Assembly: GCA_949130495.1 (NCBI GenBank)
Contig: OX422220.1
Span: forward strand, 9,851,001 to 9,915,000
Reading direction: 5' to 3'
Length of the DNA: 64,000 nucleotides
Source of the DNA: Sambucus nigra
Lineage: Eukaryota; Streptophyta; Magnoliopsida; Dipsacales; Adoxaceae
The position numbers and the translations under genes are program-made. The notes below the pieces were generated by a model. That model saw only the letters and a list, made by a program, of their open reading frames with translations. It ran no database searches and was not told the DNA's origin. This document shows, piece by piece, positions 1 to 10,972 of the stretch; position 1 is the first letter of the stretch; every line of letters begins with the position of its first letter.

Positions 1-294
1 AGTTTTGAACTGGGAAGTTTTATCCAGTCTTATTTATTTCAATATTTGATTCATGTTTCGTATTTATTACATTCCTATATGTGGTGAATGGTTTATATTT
101 TAAGACTGAATGAAAATGGATTTACTTGGTTTTACTAAATTGGAAATGTTTTGACACCTAGCTTAATTTTATATTAGGTGATTAATATGTTAAAAAGTTT
201 TTCTACGGTGATGCTAAGAATGAACCAACTGAATATCCTGTTTTGAATTGGTAGAGGACTGATCACCCTATATTTAATTGGGCGGGGTGTCACA
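1..294 (+). repeat. 3' end of an LTR (third copy of the gypsy family at 11.7-20 kb)
   Basis: The last ~170 bp match the 3' end of the two long LTRs at 11753-14826 and 17017-20005. They share the block 'gtgatgctaagaatga', the stretch around 'ggactg', and the ending 'ggcggggtgtcaca' (the full copies end 'ggcggggtgttaca'). Similarity weakens further left. The bases after 294 do not resemble the primer-binding site that follows the full 5' LTR, so this is a 3' LTR or a solo LTR rather than a 5' LTR. The rest of the element lies outside the window. Confidence 0.75.
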
Positions 295-873
295 ATATAC
301 CTCAGATCGAAAAGAATACAAAACACAATGCCAAGGAAGGTTGCGTGAAGAACAAATTATCTATAACCCGATACTATTGAATAACAAATAAATATTGAAC
401 GAGTCAAAAGGTACAAATCATCTACCACCACAATGCCATTTATTAGCCGAAATGAGTTTGCAGATCAGTAATAACATGACCCTTTAACCACATCACAGAA
501 TTTTTACTCTGTGTTGTAACTCAACTTTGTAAAACCAGGTTATACATAACAAAATTCTTTGTCAAAAGGGTTTAGGTTATCGTCACCAATATAGTCTTGA
601 TTTTTATTAAACAAATTGCTAGATTAGAAAAAAAAAAGGTTACTATTTTTTATTCTATGGAGTTCCCACATAGGATTGGGTGAAAAAATACACAAAGAAG
701 TGAGATTAGAATGCAGGTGTCAACGACTGTATGTAGGGTTCAAATTGGATTAGATGGAAATTTTGAGTTCAATTTATTAGGCTTTTTTTTCATTTCGACT
801 AGATGGCGTAATCAAAATTAACTCACTTAAAATTAAATAGGCGGGGAGAGTGATTTAGTAGGTGTAAATAAAA
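295..873. other. Spacer without recognisable gene
   Basis: AT-rich sequence between the LTR end and the gene fragments. No convincing reading frame, RNA gene or mobile-element end is visible apart from a perfect 11-bp inverted repeat at 846-856 / 871-881 (14-nt loop) just below the ABCB fragment. Confidence 0.5.
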
Positions 874-987
874 TCACTCTCTGTTTATGATCATTCTTGC
901 TCCAAACCACAAAGCCAAAGCATAACTGTAGAACATGACCATCACAAATATTTCAGTACCCAGTCCAACATCCCAACCCTCTTGCAC
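874..987 (-). pseudogene. ABCB (P-glycoprotein/MDR-type) transporter exon fragment
   Basis: On the minus strand, one frame reads a glycine-rich loop (QEGWDVGLGTE) followed by a hydrophobic helix with SYALALWFGARMI and a stop. This is the signature of a transmembrane segment of plant ABCB exporters, which typically read SYALA(L/V)W(F/Y)G. ABCB proteins are plasma-membrane ATP-driven exporters of ~1,250 residues; only ~37 codons are present, so this is a fragment without function. It sits directly downstream, on the same strand but in another frame, of an unrelated LRR-receptor fragment. The match rests on motif recall and was not tested by alignment. Confidence 0.6.
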
Positions 988-989
988 AT

Positions 990-1411
990 AAGATTTTTAA
1001 GATTTTTAAAATATGAAATTAAACTGGAATGATTCATTGACAGATGAAGATTTTGAATCTTTTTCGACGAACTGCATATTCTCGAAGCAAATCCACGAGT
1101 GAATGAATTGTTGCTCGCGTTGAACGCAACACAATTTAGGAAACCCCTAAGATAGAACAATTCTCCATTTAATGGATTACTTGAAATATTAAGCGAATAT
1201 ATGGATTTTAACTTTGTTAAAACTCCAAAAATCGGCCCGATTAACATGTTATGGCTTAAATCAAGAAGTTGGAGCTCCTTCAAATTTGGGCGCATGGGGG
1301 TAATCCACCTTCTAAAGGATTGTGTGAAAGATCATGGAGTTTCAACGGCTCCAAATGGCCCAAAGAGGGTGAAATTTGTCCTCCCAGACCTTTCCTGTTG
1401 GATAAATTCAG
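990..1411 (-). pseudogene. LRR fragment of a PSKR/PSY1R-like receptor kinase
   Basis: Minus-strand translation gives consecutive plant extracellular LRR units: KGLGGQISPSLGHLEPL and LHDLSHNPLEGGLPP in one frame, then, after a frameshift near 1295-1300, LQLLDLSHNMLIGPI, SLNISSNPLNGEL, VAFNASNNSFT and ICSSSKKIQNLHLSMNH. The NISSN/VAFN.SNNSFTG/ICSSS..IQ.LDLSMNH order is characteristic of receptors for the sulfated peptides phytosulfokine and PSY1. About 130 codons survive of a ~1,000-residue protein; signal peptide, island domain, membrane helix and kinase are absent. The frameshift and truncation mark a pseudogene. It ends where the ABCB fragment begins, suggesting joint capture or rearrangement. 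Confidence 0.75.
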
Positions 1412-2067
1412 TTAATAACTCGATTTGAACCTGAACCAAAACTCGTATTCTCGAATATACTACCTTCTCATCTATATAACGATTGGATTCATTAGACCAG
1501 GATGAAATAATGGACCCATTTTTTGAGGTTCCCAGAAAATTCCTTCAATGCCAACAAATAAAATGGATGATATGTTTGGCTTAAGGTTTCAAGGCTCGAA
1601 GATGAACAAACGAGAAAAACCAAGAATACCCAATTGAGGAAACTCTACTACTAAAAAGGAAAAGAGATAAAAAAAATACCAAGCTCAAATGAAGGATAAT
1701 AACAACACCATAAACTTACTTCAATTTTGACAAGATTGAGCTTGAAATTCTCAATGAAGAATTTTTGCACGCCAACGTCACAAAACATAAAACACTAAAC
1801 TCTTGCAAGTGAAGAATTTATCATTAAGAGTAAGATCAATTTTGATAAAAAGATATATTCAAATTTTCTAAATCAAATCTAGTTCGATAAGGTGTATACA
1901 AATTGGTACAAGTAAAATAAATATTCAATAACTAAAAAACTTAGATTTATACACAGATTGGTATAAGTAATGATAAATCAAAAAATAAAAACTGGGTGTT
2001 ATCCGGTTCACATGTCATGCTTAAACAATCAAAATGATATTCAGAAAACTCATAAAGATAAGATTTG

Positions 2068-2069
<2 letters not shown>

Positions 2070-2128
<59 letters not shown>

Positions 2129-2129
2129 A
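2070..2129. repeat. (CA)n(TA)n microsatellite
   Basis: About 21 CA units run directly into about 9 TA units. Small reading frames across this tract are artefacts of the repeat. Confidence 0.97.
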
Positions 2130-2635
2130 TGGTTTAAAATACGTATCTATATACACACACGCATGTATATGTGTAGCGAGGGAGTTTTACATGCCTGAGA
2201 AAAATAACAGTCATAAAACGGAGAAGAAAAACGAAGCCCCGGGTTGCTCTCGAGGTTGAAAAGAAACATATAACTAACCATAGTGACATTTTATGGAATG
2301 TAATTACCCTTCTTCAAAATTTGAGGTAAATTTCAGGCGATAATGGAGAAAAACTCAAGACTGAATTCGAAAGGTACAAGTGGAAAATGTTAAACATAGA
2401 AGGAATTTTTTTATTTATTCCATAATGACACCTAATCGGTGGTGAGTACTAAAATAGTTTTTAATTTATTAAGAATATCATAATTTAGGAATTTTGATAT
2501 ACACGTGAAAGCCTATCAAACTACATCAATTAATTGTCATTCCACAATGCTAATTGCCTAATTCAGTAATCCACAATTTAATGTACATTTACAATCCAAT
2601 ACCTAAGAGAGAGAGAGTATATATATATATATATA

Positions 2636-3019
2636 TAGTCAGGCTCTCCAACATACCTCATTAAACATACTTATGAATATACCTATTTTTTTAAAATAGT
2701 AAAAAAAATAATTTTGAGTTGATATTTTTTTATATGGGTTCATGATATTTCAACGTGTCCCTATAAAAATATCTTGCTCAAAATAATGTATTTTGTTATT
2801 TTTAAAAAATAGGTAAAAAATATGACAGTTATATAGTGTAAAAACTGTTAGTTTTTTTACCTATTTTTTAAAAATAACAAAAGACATTATTTTCAATTGA
2901 TTTTTTTACAGGGGCACGTGGAAATAAAATGAACCCATATAAAAATATCATCTCAAAATTAATTTTTTTACTATTTTAAAAAATGGGTATGTTTCTAGGA
3001 GGTATGTTGAAGAGCTTGA

Positions 3020-3022
<3 letters not shown>
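2636..3022. mobile_element. Foldback MITE flanked by (TA)n
   Basis: The two halves are near-complementary over roughly 100 bp at each end. Left arm: tagtcaggctctccaacata. Reverse complement of right arm: cagtcaagctcttcaacata. Both arms continue into an A/T-rich block containing 'ttttgagttgatat' and 'atatgggttca'. The centre also folds (aaaaataggtaaaaa / ttacctattttttaaaa). It encodes nothing. TA repeats on both sides hide any TA target duplication, so assignment to Tc1/mariner (Stowaway) is only possible. Confidence 0.75.

Positions 3023-3065
<43 letters not shown>
3023..3065. repeat. (TA)n microsatellite
   Basis: Pure TA run of about 21 units next to the right end of the foldback element. 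Confidence 0.95.
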
Positions 3066-3068
<3 letters not shown>

Positions 3069-4970
3069 TTTCTATTATTCATAACATCGATTAATGCTTT
3101 ATACAATGCCTATTATCTCTCATGTGATTAAGAACGAGTAAACATGGAATCTAATATATCCAAACATGTGAACATGAGCTTTTGACACTTGGAGCTTTAT
3201 TGTTCTTCATCCACTCAAATCCAGAGATATTTTCAAAACGAGTACATACAAATGTGTATATCGTAGCAGGTATGTAAATCGTCAACTTGTGTTCACAAAC
3301 AATACAACACATGCCACTCTCATTGAGTCCTTTTTATGTAATCAAAATGTAGTCTCTTTCCATAATTGTATGTTTATGAATCTCCTTTCCAAATGCTTTA
3401 AATATAAATAGGATTTAAGATTAAAAAATTATGGAGTTCATCAATCGGTGAATTCAATTAACATATTTGCACTTTATCCGTATACAGCAAATGAGGTGTT
3501 GCCAACATCATGTCTAACGTTACAAAGAGAATGCTCCAAGTAAACTTATTATTCCTTAATGGGCAAGAATTTTTTTCTTTGTTGGTTGAAAGCTAACCAT
3601 GTTTATAGTTTAGATCACCAAAAACTCATCTTAACAAAATCTCATCTAGATTCACGAGGACTATAATAGGAAAGGCCTAAGTGACTCAAAAGGTTCAAAA
3701 CGCTATATAACCAACACATACTGATTTTGAGCACATTAATTGTGTATTTCAAGGTCGTTAAGTGTCTATTCTTTCACTTTACCAAGGATTTCCCGATAAA
3801 ATTAAGTTAACCTACATGGCAAATAGTTTAAACGATGTTCTCAAAGAAAAACATATTGAACCCCACCCCAAAACACAAATGGGCAATCAACATTGTTCAC
3901 TAATTCACAGCAAAATTAAGGAGGTAATACATATGTAATTATTTTTTAACAATTTATTTTCTTAATAAAACTGAAATGGGAACTAAATAAATTTATCTCT
4001 CGCAAAGTTCTCAAAGAGAAACATGTTGAACCCCGAAACACAAATGGGCAAGCAACATGGTTTACAACAAAACTAAGTAAACAAGAGCTGTATAATTATT
4101 TTTTTGCAATTTCTTGCTTTAATAAAACTGAAATGGAAACTGAAAATACCCATCCCACCTTTTCTTTATAAAATTGAATTGGAAACTATAAGACAAATTA
4201 TAACTTCTAAATTATATAACAATTAATAGTGTCACCAAACATAGTTTTCCAACTTAAAAGCAAGAAGCACGATAGAGGAGGAACACCTCATATGTTGCTT
4301 AGATACATGAACAACCTAACCTTAGCTCCCTGCAAAAAAGAAGAATCCAAACAAATCACATATCAAATTACACCAATTTATATGCATATATGTTTGTGGT
4401 TATATGTCCATATACACGTAAAGTCCACTCTAGTATTGATTGATTATATATACCATGGACTTGTGGGGAAGATTGGAGGTGAACTTAGGGTGAATGATGC
4501 CACTGTTACCGTGAGGCAAGAGACCTTTCCCCAAATTCGAACCCGTCTGAGAATATCCAAATGCAATGATAGTTACATTCTAAACATACTAAAAGAGTGA
4601 TATAATATTTCTTGATAAAAATTGCAACTCCTACAACAACTAATTTTCATGAGTCCTAAAACCAAAAAATCAAAGAGGAGAAAGATCCACATTCAATAAC
4701 AAAACAAAAAAGGGTATCTTGTTAAAAGTCAACTTTGAGAGATTGAGCGTTAAGATTTACACATAGGTAAAGATTTAAACAAAACTGTAGATTTACACAT
4801 ATCTACATATTTAAATAAAAATAAAAAGGGAATATGTATAGAGATATTGAGCGATATACTTGTATGAGAAGAAGAACGAAGCCCTGGAGCCCTAGGTTGG
4901 TAACGATGAACGAGTGAAACCATAGGTTATGAGTTGGGGGTTTTCATCAAATTTCCTTTTTTTTTCTTTT
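3066..4970. other. AT-rich spacer, no recognisable gene
   Basis: I see no coherent coding signal. A diverged direct repeat is visible around 3841-3940 and 4010-4100: both contain a 'caaagagaaacatgttgaacccc'-like stretch followed by 'cacaaatgggcaa.caacat' and 'aataaaactgaaatggaaac'. The open frame at 4229-4600 has unremarkable composition and matches no family I recognise. Confidence 0.5.
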
Positions 4971-4976
4971 TAATTT

Positions 4977-5116
4977 TCACTTTTAAATATTGAACTAAAA
5001 TTAGTAACGGATACATTAGATTGGTAATAGTAATTTATCGTAAGAAATAGTAATGGTATAATAATGTTAGTAATTAAAAATTTAATCCGTTAGTAAAAGA
5101 GTATATTGGTGTAGTC
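4977..5116 (+). mobile_element. CACTA-like transposon terminus (3' end), decayed
   Basis: The block holds repeated 'gttagtaa'/'agtaatgg' subterminal motifs and ends 'ttggtgtagtc', close to the CACTA-superfamily right end (…TGGTGTAGTG). A related left-type end occurs at 35049. The last base differs from consensus and no 3-bp target duplication can be assigned. Confidence 0.4.
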
Positions 5117-6180
5117 AATTACAATAAATAACAATGACCAAAAAATATATAAATTACATCTTTTAGGTTCAAATAGTAAAGCAGATACTTATATATGTGC
5201 TCCAATGGCTAATATATATGGATGCTGAAATTTTTTATCTTGAATTGACAAAAGATTAAATGATCAAAATTAAGAGAGCATCAAGTTATTTGTGACAACT
5301 GGGGAATCTAATACTTTTAATGGGTAAATGTGGATAGAGCTAAATTCAATCTGATCAACAACATGCCGATAAGAAAAGGTAAATCAAGATTTTAACATGG
5401 AAAACACAAACTATTATGTAATCAAGGGGTGCAAAAGTAAATTTGGGTCTCGTCATATTATGTTAGGTTAATAAATTATTGGTATCTATATATTGAGTAA
5501 TGCTAGGCATAAGTTCAAAAATAGTTTTTCACAACATACGTGGTAGTAGTTGATTGGCAAGGAAATTGGTCCCACCTATAAGTCATTGTGTTCATTTCAT
5601 TCCTGGCTACTCAAATATTGCCACATTAGTTTGTAAAATATTTTTGTAGACTAATTGTGTTTATCATTACTCTTTATTTATTATTTTATATTAGGTTTAC
5701 TAATTATGGGTATTTGGAGAATATTAATAATAGTGGACATGAGTTATTGTTGTCAATTAGTCCTTATGTCAATTTATGTTATTTTGGTCTTATATGGTTT
5801 TAGTAATCTTGAATAGTCGTTCAATCAAGGAATCATTCTCACAAACTTTTGCAAAATAGTTACTAAAATAAATAATAAACATAACCACGTGGACCTAGAG
5901 TGCCTTTACTTTTGCTTTCGAGTCCTAAGCTTGAGAAGATTTCGAAAAGCCCATAAATGTGTTAACATAATTTTGGCATAAATGAGTTTTTAGAATTTGA
6001 GGTTTTCTTAGTGATTTTTCGTAACCCTTGCGAGGAAGAATCTAAACTCTTATTTTTCGTTCTTTCTAGATGTCTCGTACCAGCACATGCAACTAGAATA
6101 AACTCTTGTCCAACCTTAAATATGGTAATAAATTAAGTGAGTAATATCCTTAGATAAAAATAATACATAACCAAACCTCC
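5117..6180. other. AT-rich spacer, no recognisable gene
   Basis: No reading frame, RNA gene or repeat boundary could be supported here. Confidence 0.5.
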
Positions 6181-6194
6181 ATAATATACCAACA

Positions 6195-6340
6195 AACCTC
6201 AAAGGGTTGGCCTAGTGGTTTCCGGTACTAACCTCAAAATCGAAATGATGCACTGATCTTACAGCTTATTTCTCCAAATCTAGGCTGATTTCAATCGCTT
6301 GCTCCTAAAAAGTTGCACCATTTCTGCCACGTAACAAAAG
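6195..6340 (+). repeat. Possible tRNA-derived SINE remnant (box A only)
   Basis: 'gggttggcctagtggtt' at ~6206-6222 is a good Pol III box A of the plant tRNA-derived SINE type. No matching box B (GGTTCGANNC) follows at the usual distance, so this is either a decayed copy or a chance match. Confidence 0.3.
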
Positions 6341-6706
6341 TTATCATGTGTTAGTTTGGTATTTGAGTTGAAAATGTTATCTTCTTCTCACCAATTAGTC
6401 AAATTACTCATTCCAATCTTCATAATAATTACATACTTAATTATGTTGAATGTTGGGAATAAGATATTAATATGGTTATCACGAAGAATTTGGATTGCTT
6501 GAATTATAGCTTTGATTCAATCATTGCATCCATGACCTTACAAGATACTAAGATTAATGACATAAGACTTGTAAACTTAGGTAAGAAGCCTATCAAAGTA
6601 GATAATTCTGAAAAGTTGCAATCGAGTTGCACACCAACATCAATCATTATGTAATGAACTTACTAATGAAATCGAATGCGCGAAGAAGATGACACTGTTG
6701 AAAGAA

Positions 6707-6758
6707 CCCCCCCCCCCCTCCCCCCCCCTCCCCCCCCCCCCCCCCAAAAAAAAAAAAA
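6707..6758. repeat. Poly-C/poly-A tract
   Basis: Thirty-nine bases of almost pure C, broken by two T, followed by thirteen A. It may be partly a sequencing or assembly problem because such homopolymers are hard to read. Confidence 0.9.
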
Positions 6759-7148
6759 TAATTATAATAAATAAATGTGTGCATAAAGCTCAATGCAAAG
6801 AATTCAAGTAAACAAAGAGAATATGACTGATCTTTTTTCTCTTTATCTATACTACCTAAAATGATAGTGAAACATTTGGAATGATCTGATGTCCAATTTA
6901 CCCCCACTTATCCAAAAAATTCATTTATAACGTATATTGTTAATTGCTTCCATCTTTCTCTCCAATTTATCCCCATTTATCTAGAAATTCCATTTATACC
7001 CTCTGTTGTTAATTCCTTCCATCTTTCGCTCCCTCTCCCTCTCCTTCACCCACATAAGACTACACACATCCTCTCCCCATTTCGCTACCACATCCTCTCC
7101 CTCTCTTGTTGTCATAAATTGTTAGAGTTTTCATCCCCTCTCTCTTTC

Positions 7149-7198
<50 letters not shown>
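7149..7198. repeat. (TA)n(CA)n microsatellite
   Basis: TA run followed by about 16 CA units, lying immediately outside the Helitron-like terminus at 7199. Confidence 0.95.
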
Positions 7199-7203
<5 letters not shown>

Positions 7204-7230
7204 GTATGCCCGTGCCTAAAGGCACAGTGA
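7199..7230 (-). mobile_element. Helitron-like 3' terminus (minus strand)
   Basis: Read on the minus strand, a perfect 14-nt palindrome-with-loop (gtgcc ttta ggcac, 7212-7225) is followed nine bases later by CTAG, then a T contributed by the flanking microsatellite. Helitrons end in a short GC-rich hairpin 10-12 nt upstream of CTRR and insert between A and T. The element body would extend to higher coordinates. No Rep/helicase coding and no 5' TC end could be identified. Confidence 0.5.
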
Positions 7231-8392
7231 AAAATTCCAAAGTATGTAATTGCAAAACGGGAAAAAATTATTCCCCAACAAAACAAAGTGTAATTTTAAA
7301 TAAATTGGTCATAATTTCCAAAGTCGTGCACGTCATGACTCTAACTCGCATGTCTACAACACTTCTTGCATCGTCGCACGACCTATAAATATTAGGCAAG
7401 AAGATAAAAGTAGTAAGTAAATAAAATAATATTTGACATTTGTTCTATGTAATATCTTTTCAAGCATCATAATAACCAACGAAACTTATGAACCATCATA
7501 ACCTTTTTAGCAATTATACTCTAACGAAACTTATGAACGAAGATGTGACGGGCACAATTGAACCCTAAATGTTTTTTCAAGCATATTTAGTAGAGCTATG
7601 AGAAGAAGAAAAATAAATACTCAGTACATTCATTCTATGGATAAAAGGATAAATAAATTAACAAAATAATACAACAGTATTAGAAATCAGCTAATTGCAC
7701 TGAGAAATTAAGCAATATCTATCAAAACAATAATAGTACAAATGTTTAAAGGAACCAAATCAAACCAAGTTCTCAATACGAACCTATTTTTTCATTAGAA
7801 TAATAGTAGTTTAGATGTGAATGAAAAATATCAATCCTATGAACTAATTCATATTCACGAAAACATATCTAATGTTCACAATAGCCCTTTAGTGTGTGAA
7901 TAAATACTATATGGACAATAACATAATGTGCAATAACAACCAAATATATGGAAATTTCATACAAAATTCTCTACCACTGGGTTACCTTTTGCAATGACGA
8001 ATAAAGCTTGATTTTTTTAAATATGTTAATTTTATTGAAAAAGGAAGATGAGCTACACAATTTGGAGCAACCCTCCCCATTTTAAATAATCCCTAAAAAG
8101 ATGTGAAACTATCCCTAACAAACCCTGACCACCTCTATGGAAGATCAATAGTCATACGATGTGAGCTACAACTCAATGCTTAAGTTCAGTTATGTGATGA
8201 GTCCAACTGATAAATAAATCATGATTTGGAACTTTCTATCAATTGATCTTTTTTTGTGGATGAATATTTGAATGATTCATCTCTTAGGTCGTATCATTTG
8301 GCCTCCTTTATTGTAAAAATCTAGTAATCCTAGACCTGTAAATGCAATTATCTAGCAAATTACAAACAACTACACAGTTTTGTAGACTTGCA
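7231..8392. other. AT-rich sequence, probable body of the Helitron-like element and spacer
   Basis: No coding region is recognisable. An (AT)n run at 8393-8417 marks the broken end of the copia element that follows. Confidence 0.35.
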
Positions 8393-8419
8393 TATATATA
8401 TATATATATATATATATGG

Positions 8420-8890
8420 CTCCACTAATTCCAATCGTGTTTGATCCCAATGCTATCACAATATATATCCATGTGTGCCAACTTAAACTCGGTGCCATTG
8501 TCATGACTCATCCTATTGATGGTGACTCCGTGTTGGTTTTACAGGACACGACACTTCATAGTAAAAAACTCAACAGCATCAGATTTCTCTCTTAGGAAAC
8601 CAACAATGGAATAACGAGAGAAATAATCTACCTACTTCTTACCACCTATACTCTCCATGCGAGTAGGACCCATGAGATCCACATGAATCAACTCAAGCAC
8701 TCATGTAGTAGTAATGGAATTCAACTTCCGATGGGGACTCCGGACTTGTTTTCCTTATTGGCAAGGACCACAAACCATGGAAGTTGGCTTTTTAAGGGAT
8801 GGTAAGCCACATACTAGGTCTTTCTTTGCTAACTGCTCAAAATCTCGAAAGTTTACGTGACCTAACGTTGATGCCACAAATCAATAAATA
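8420..8890 (-). pseudogene. copia GAG-pre-integrase and integrase core, partial
   Basis: Minus-strand translation shows LGHVNFRDFEQLAKKDLV and GLP..KKP..VC.PCQ.GKQ (GAG-pre-integrase zinc region). These are followed by ELIHVDLMGPTRMESIGGKK, with the first catalytic Asp in HVDLMGP, then VDYFSRYSIVGFLREKSDA and MSHDNGTEFK, matching the copia S.(D)(H/N)G.EF motif. At least four in-frame stops interrupt it. The RT half of pol is absent. This enzyme would have joined element cDNA to the chromosome. Confidence 0.85.
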
Positions 8891-9024
8891 TGAGTGTGGA
8901 GTTGTTGCATACAAATAAGGACTTGGGCAGAATCCCATAATAGTTATCTTCAGTCCTCACCCCTTGAAACTGTAGTTTATTGGATTGATCAAAAGCGTTA
9001 CATTCTTTCCGATTAAACTTCACT

Positions 9025-9321
9025 TCAAAGTCTACATCGGAACTGGCTAATGCTGATAAGGTTTGCTATCAAACCTTTGACGTACAACATATCATATAGC
9101 TTAAGAAACCCGAGTATCTCTACTGTACCACGTTCTACTATGCTAGATTTACTCCCATATCCAAAGGTGACTTTATCTTCCTTGCGATCCATAAGTGAGG
9201 TAAAGAATGAAGCGTCGCCAATCATATGCATGGAGCAACCACTGTCAAAATACCACTGGGAGGTATTATGAGCCTTAAGAGAAACATAAATAACTAGGGC
9301 TTTCTCTTCATGCTTAGGCAC
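9025..9321 (-). pseudogene. copia aspartic protease domain
   Basis: An open minus-strand stretch of 98 codons contains SQWYFDSGCSMHM, the copia protease active site (D-S-G) with its following cysteine and histidine, then VTFGYGSKSSIVERGTVEI and LYDMLYVKGLIANLISISQ, the conserved tail leading to GAG-pre-integrase. The protease would cut the Gag-Pol polyprotein. It follows the zinc knuckle at ~9580 and precedes the integrase at 8890, the standard copia order. This segment is free of stops although its neighbours are not. Confidence 0.85.
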
Positions 9322-9476
9322 CCAAGAAGTGGGAACTTTTTATTTACCCTTACTATTATTCGGTCGGGATGTTAGAGGAATACACAAAGGGTAGTGACAT
9401 CTGTTGGAATTCTTCCATCAAACTATGAGATGTGGCGACTAGACACTCAACTTCCTCTCTCAGGCTAAAAAAATTT

Positions 9477-9767
9477 CTACCATGGTGTGACGGAATAAAA
9501 GTACGTCGAGGTCGACCCAAATCTATAGCAAAACTCCATAAGGTGTCCTTTTATCTTGCAATAGGTACAAAAATAGATGTTTTTAGGCCTACCTTCGTTT
9601 GCTTTTCTTGGCTGAACTTTTATGTGTGACTTTGGTCGAGGGCCATAAGGGTCCATGACAAACTCTAAAATAAGCGCAGGCGCGGTGTGAGACGTGGATA
9701 CACGATCATAGCCTATCCCTAACCTCTCGACGTTGACTAAAGCAGGGCTGAGGAACATCTTTCCCAT
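9477..9767 (-). pseudogene. copia zinc knuckle region upstream of protease
   Basis: Ninety-six open minus-strand codons hold a perfect CX2CX4HX4C zinc knuckle (CTYCKIKGHLMEFC). The (CT)n tract at ~9903-9976 and frame breaks separate it from the gag fragment further right. Copia elements with a Gag knuckle plus a second knuckle before the protease have this arrangement. Confidence 0.7.
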
Positions 9768-10254
9768 CTTCTTAGATCTGTCCTCGATGTTTACCTTGAC
9801 CTCCTATTCTTTTTCAAGATCTTTCCCGAGTTGAGTTACAAGGGCTTAAAGTGTCTTATGAGTCTCCACAGATGCAAGGAGCTCACTTTCTCAAACCTAC
9901 TATCTCTCTTTCTCTCTCTCTCTCTCTCTCAACGACAACTCATTCTCTATCGTCTCTCTTATCTCTCTCTCTCTAACACAATGATCCTAATTGAAACACC
10001 TTTATTTTTTTCTTTATTTTAAAGGACTCAGTGTATAACTCTATGTAGGCACACTGAAGACTACCTTCACTTCACTATATGCATTATCTTCACCCTCACT
10101 CTCTTTAATCTCACTATCGAGGTACCTCTATGAAGTAGCAACCTCATCATCGTGAGGAGCACAAGAAGTATTCACATGGATAGCCATGAATGTGGTGAAA
10201 TTTCATCCACACGGCGATTATTCTCCTGAATCCACAGACTCGACCTCACTGTCG

Positions 10255-10449
10255 TCACTCATCAAGAAGAGTAGCATTTAAGACAACTTTGCCTTTGCCT
10301 TGTCGTTTTAACCTAGTGGGGGCACTCAAAAGCTTTATGACCTCTATCGTCACACTCGTAACGCCTCTCTTACTCTCTCTTAGGGGCGTCGTTTTTATCT
10401 TTATCAAATTTCTTTCCAAATTTCTTTTTCTTAAAATTCCTTTTATCAT
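10255..10449 (-). pseudogene. copia gag C-terminal segment with lost zinc knuckle
   Basis: Open minus-strand frame whose second half (CPT-like 'SAPTRLKRQGKGKVVLN' followed by T..DE) matches the region after the Gag zinc knuckle in copia elements (EC.T..K.Q.KG…T.SDE). Cysteines that should precede it are replaced, so the knuckle is not functional. Confidence 0.55.
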
Positions 10450-10689
10450 TAAATGAACTATTATTTTTAAATTTGAGAATTTTTATGAAATTTTTAGCAA
10501 AGAGAGATAAATCGTCTAAATCAAAGTCAAACTCAGGATCCGATGAAACCTCCTATCTCTTCCTAAACGTCTCCTTTCTCTTCCTAGACTAGGCTTTAAG
10601 CGCAATCCATTTTTATGTAGATTTAATCGCAATGGGAAATATATCAATTCCATAGGTCAGAAGATCACCTACGAGTTCTTATAATTTAA

Positions 10690-10972
10690 TTGTGTCTAAA
10701 ATTCCTAATGAGTTTAGCACAGTGACTTTTGTGATAAAACAGACGGTAAGAGATCTTAAAATCTTTTTAATAACACTGAGTTTCAGGGATTTTCTCACCA
10801 AGATTAAAATAGGAATTGACTATGTCTGACACTCTAGCATAAGATTCATCAAAAGTATTTGACTCAACAATTTTTAAAATTTCAAATTGAGTTGTGAGGT
10901 TTTGCAATTTTGACGATTTAATTACATTAGTTCCTTCATGGGTCAATTGTAAAACACCATATGCCTCCTTAG
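10690..10972 (-). pseudogene. copia gag (UBN2-type) central segment
   Basis: Minus-strand reading gives KEAYGVLQLTHEGTNVIKSS, KLQNLTTQFEILKI and ESYARVSDIVNSYFNLGEKI, the conserved core of copia Gag (KEAW..LQ.THEGT..VK.SKLQ.L…F…DIVN…LGE.IPE). A frameshift follows near 10780. The upstream part of the same gene is found at 11674-11752 and 20006-20222, beyond two inserted elements. Confidence 0.85.

Noticed and set aside
6647..6907. Gly-rich minus-strand open frame
   Set aside because: Produced by the poly-C tract at 6707-6745.
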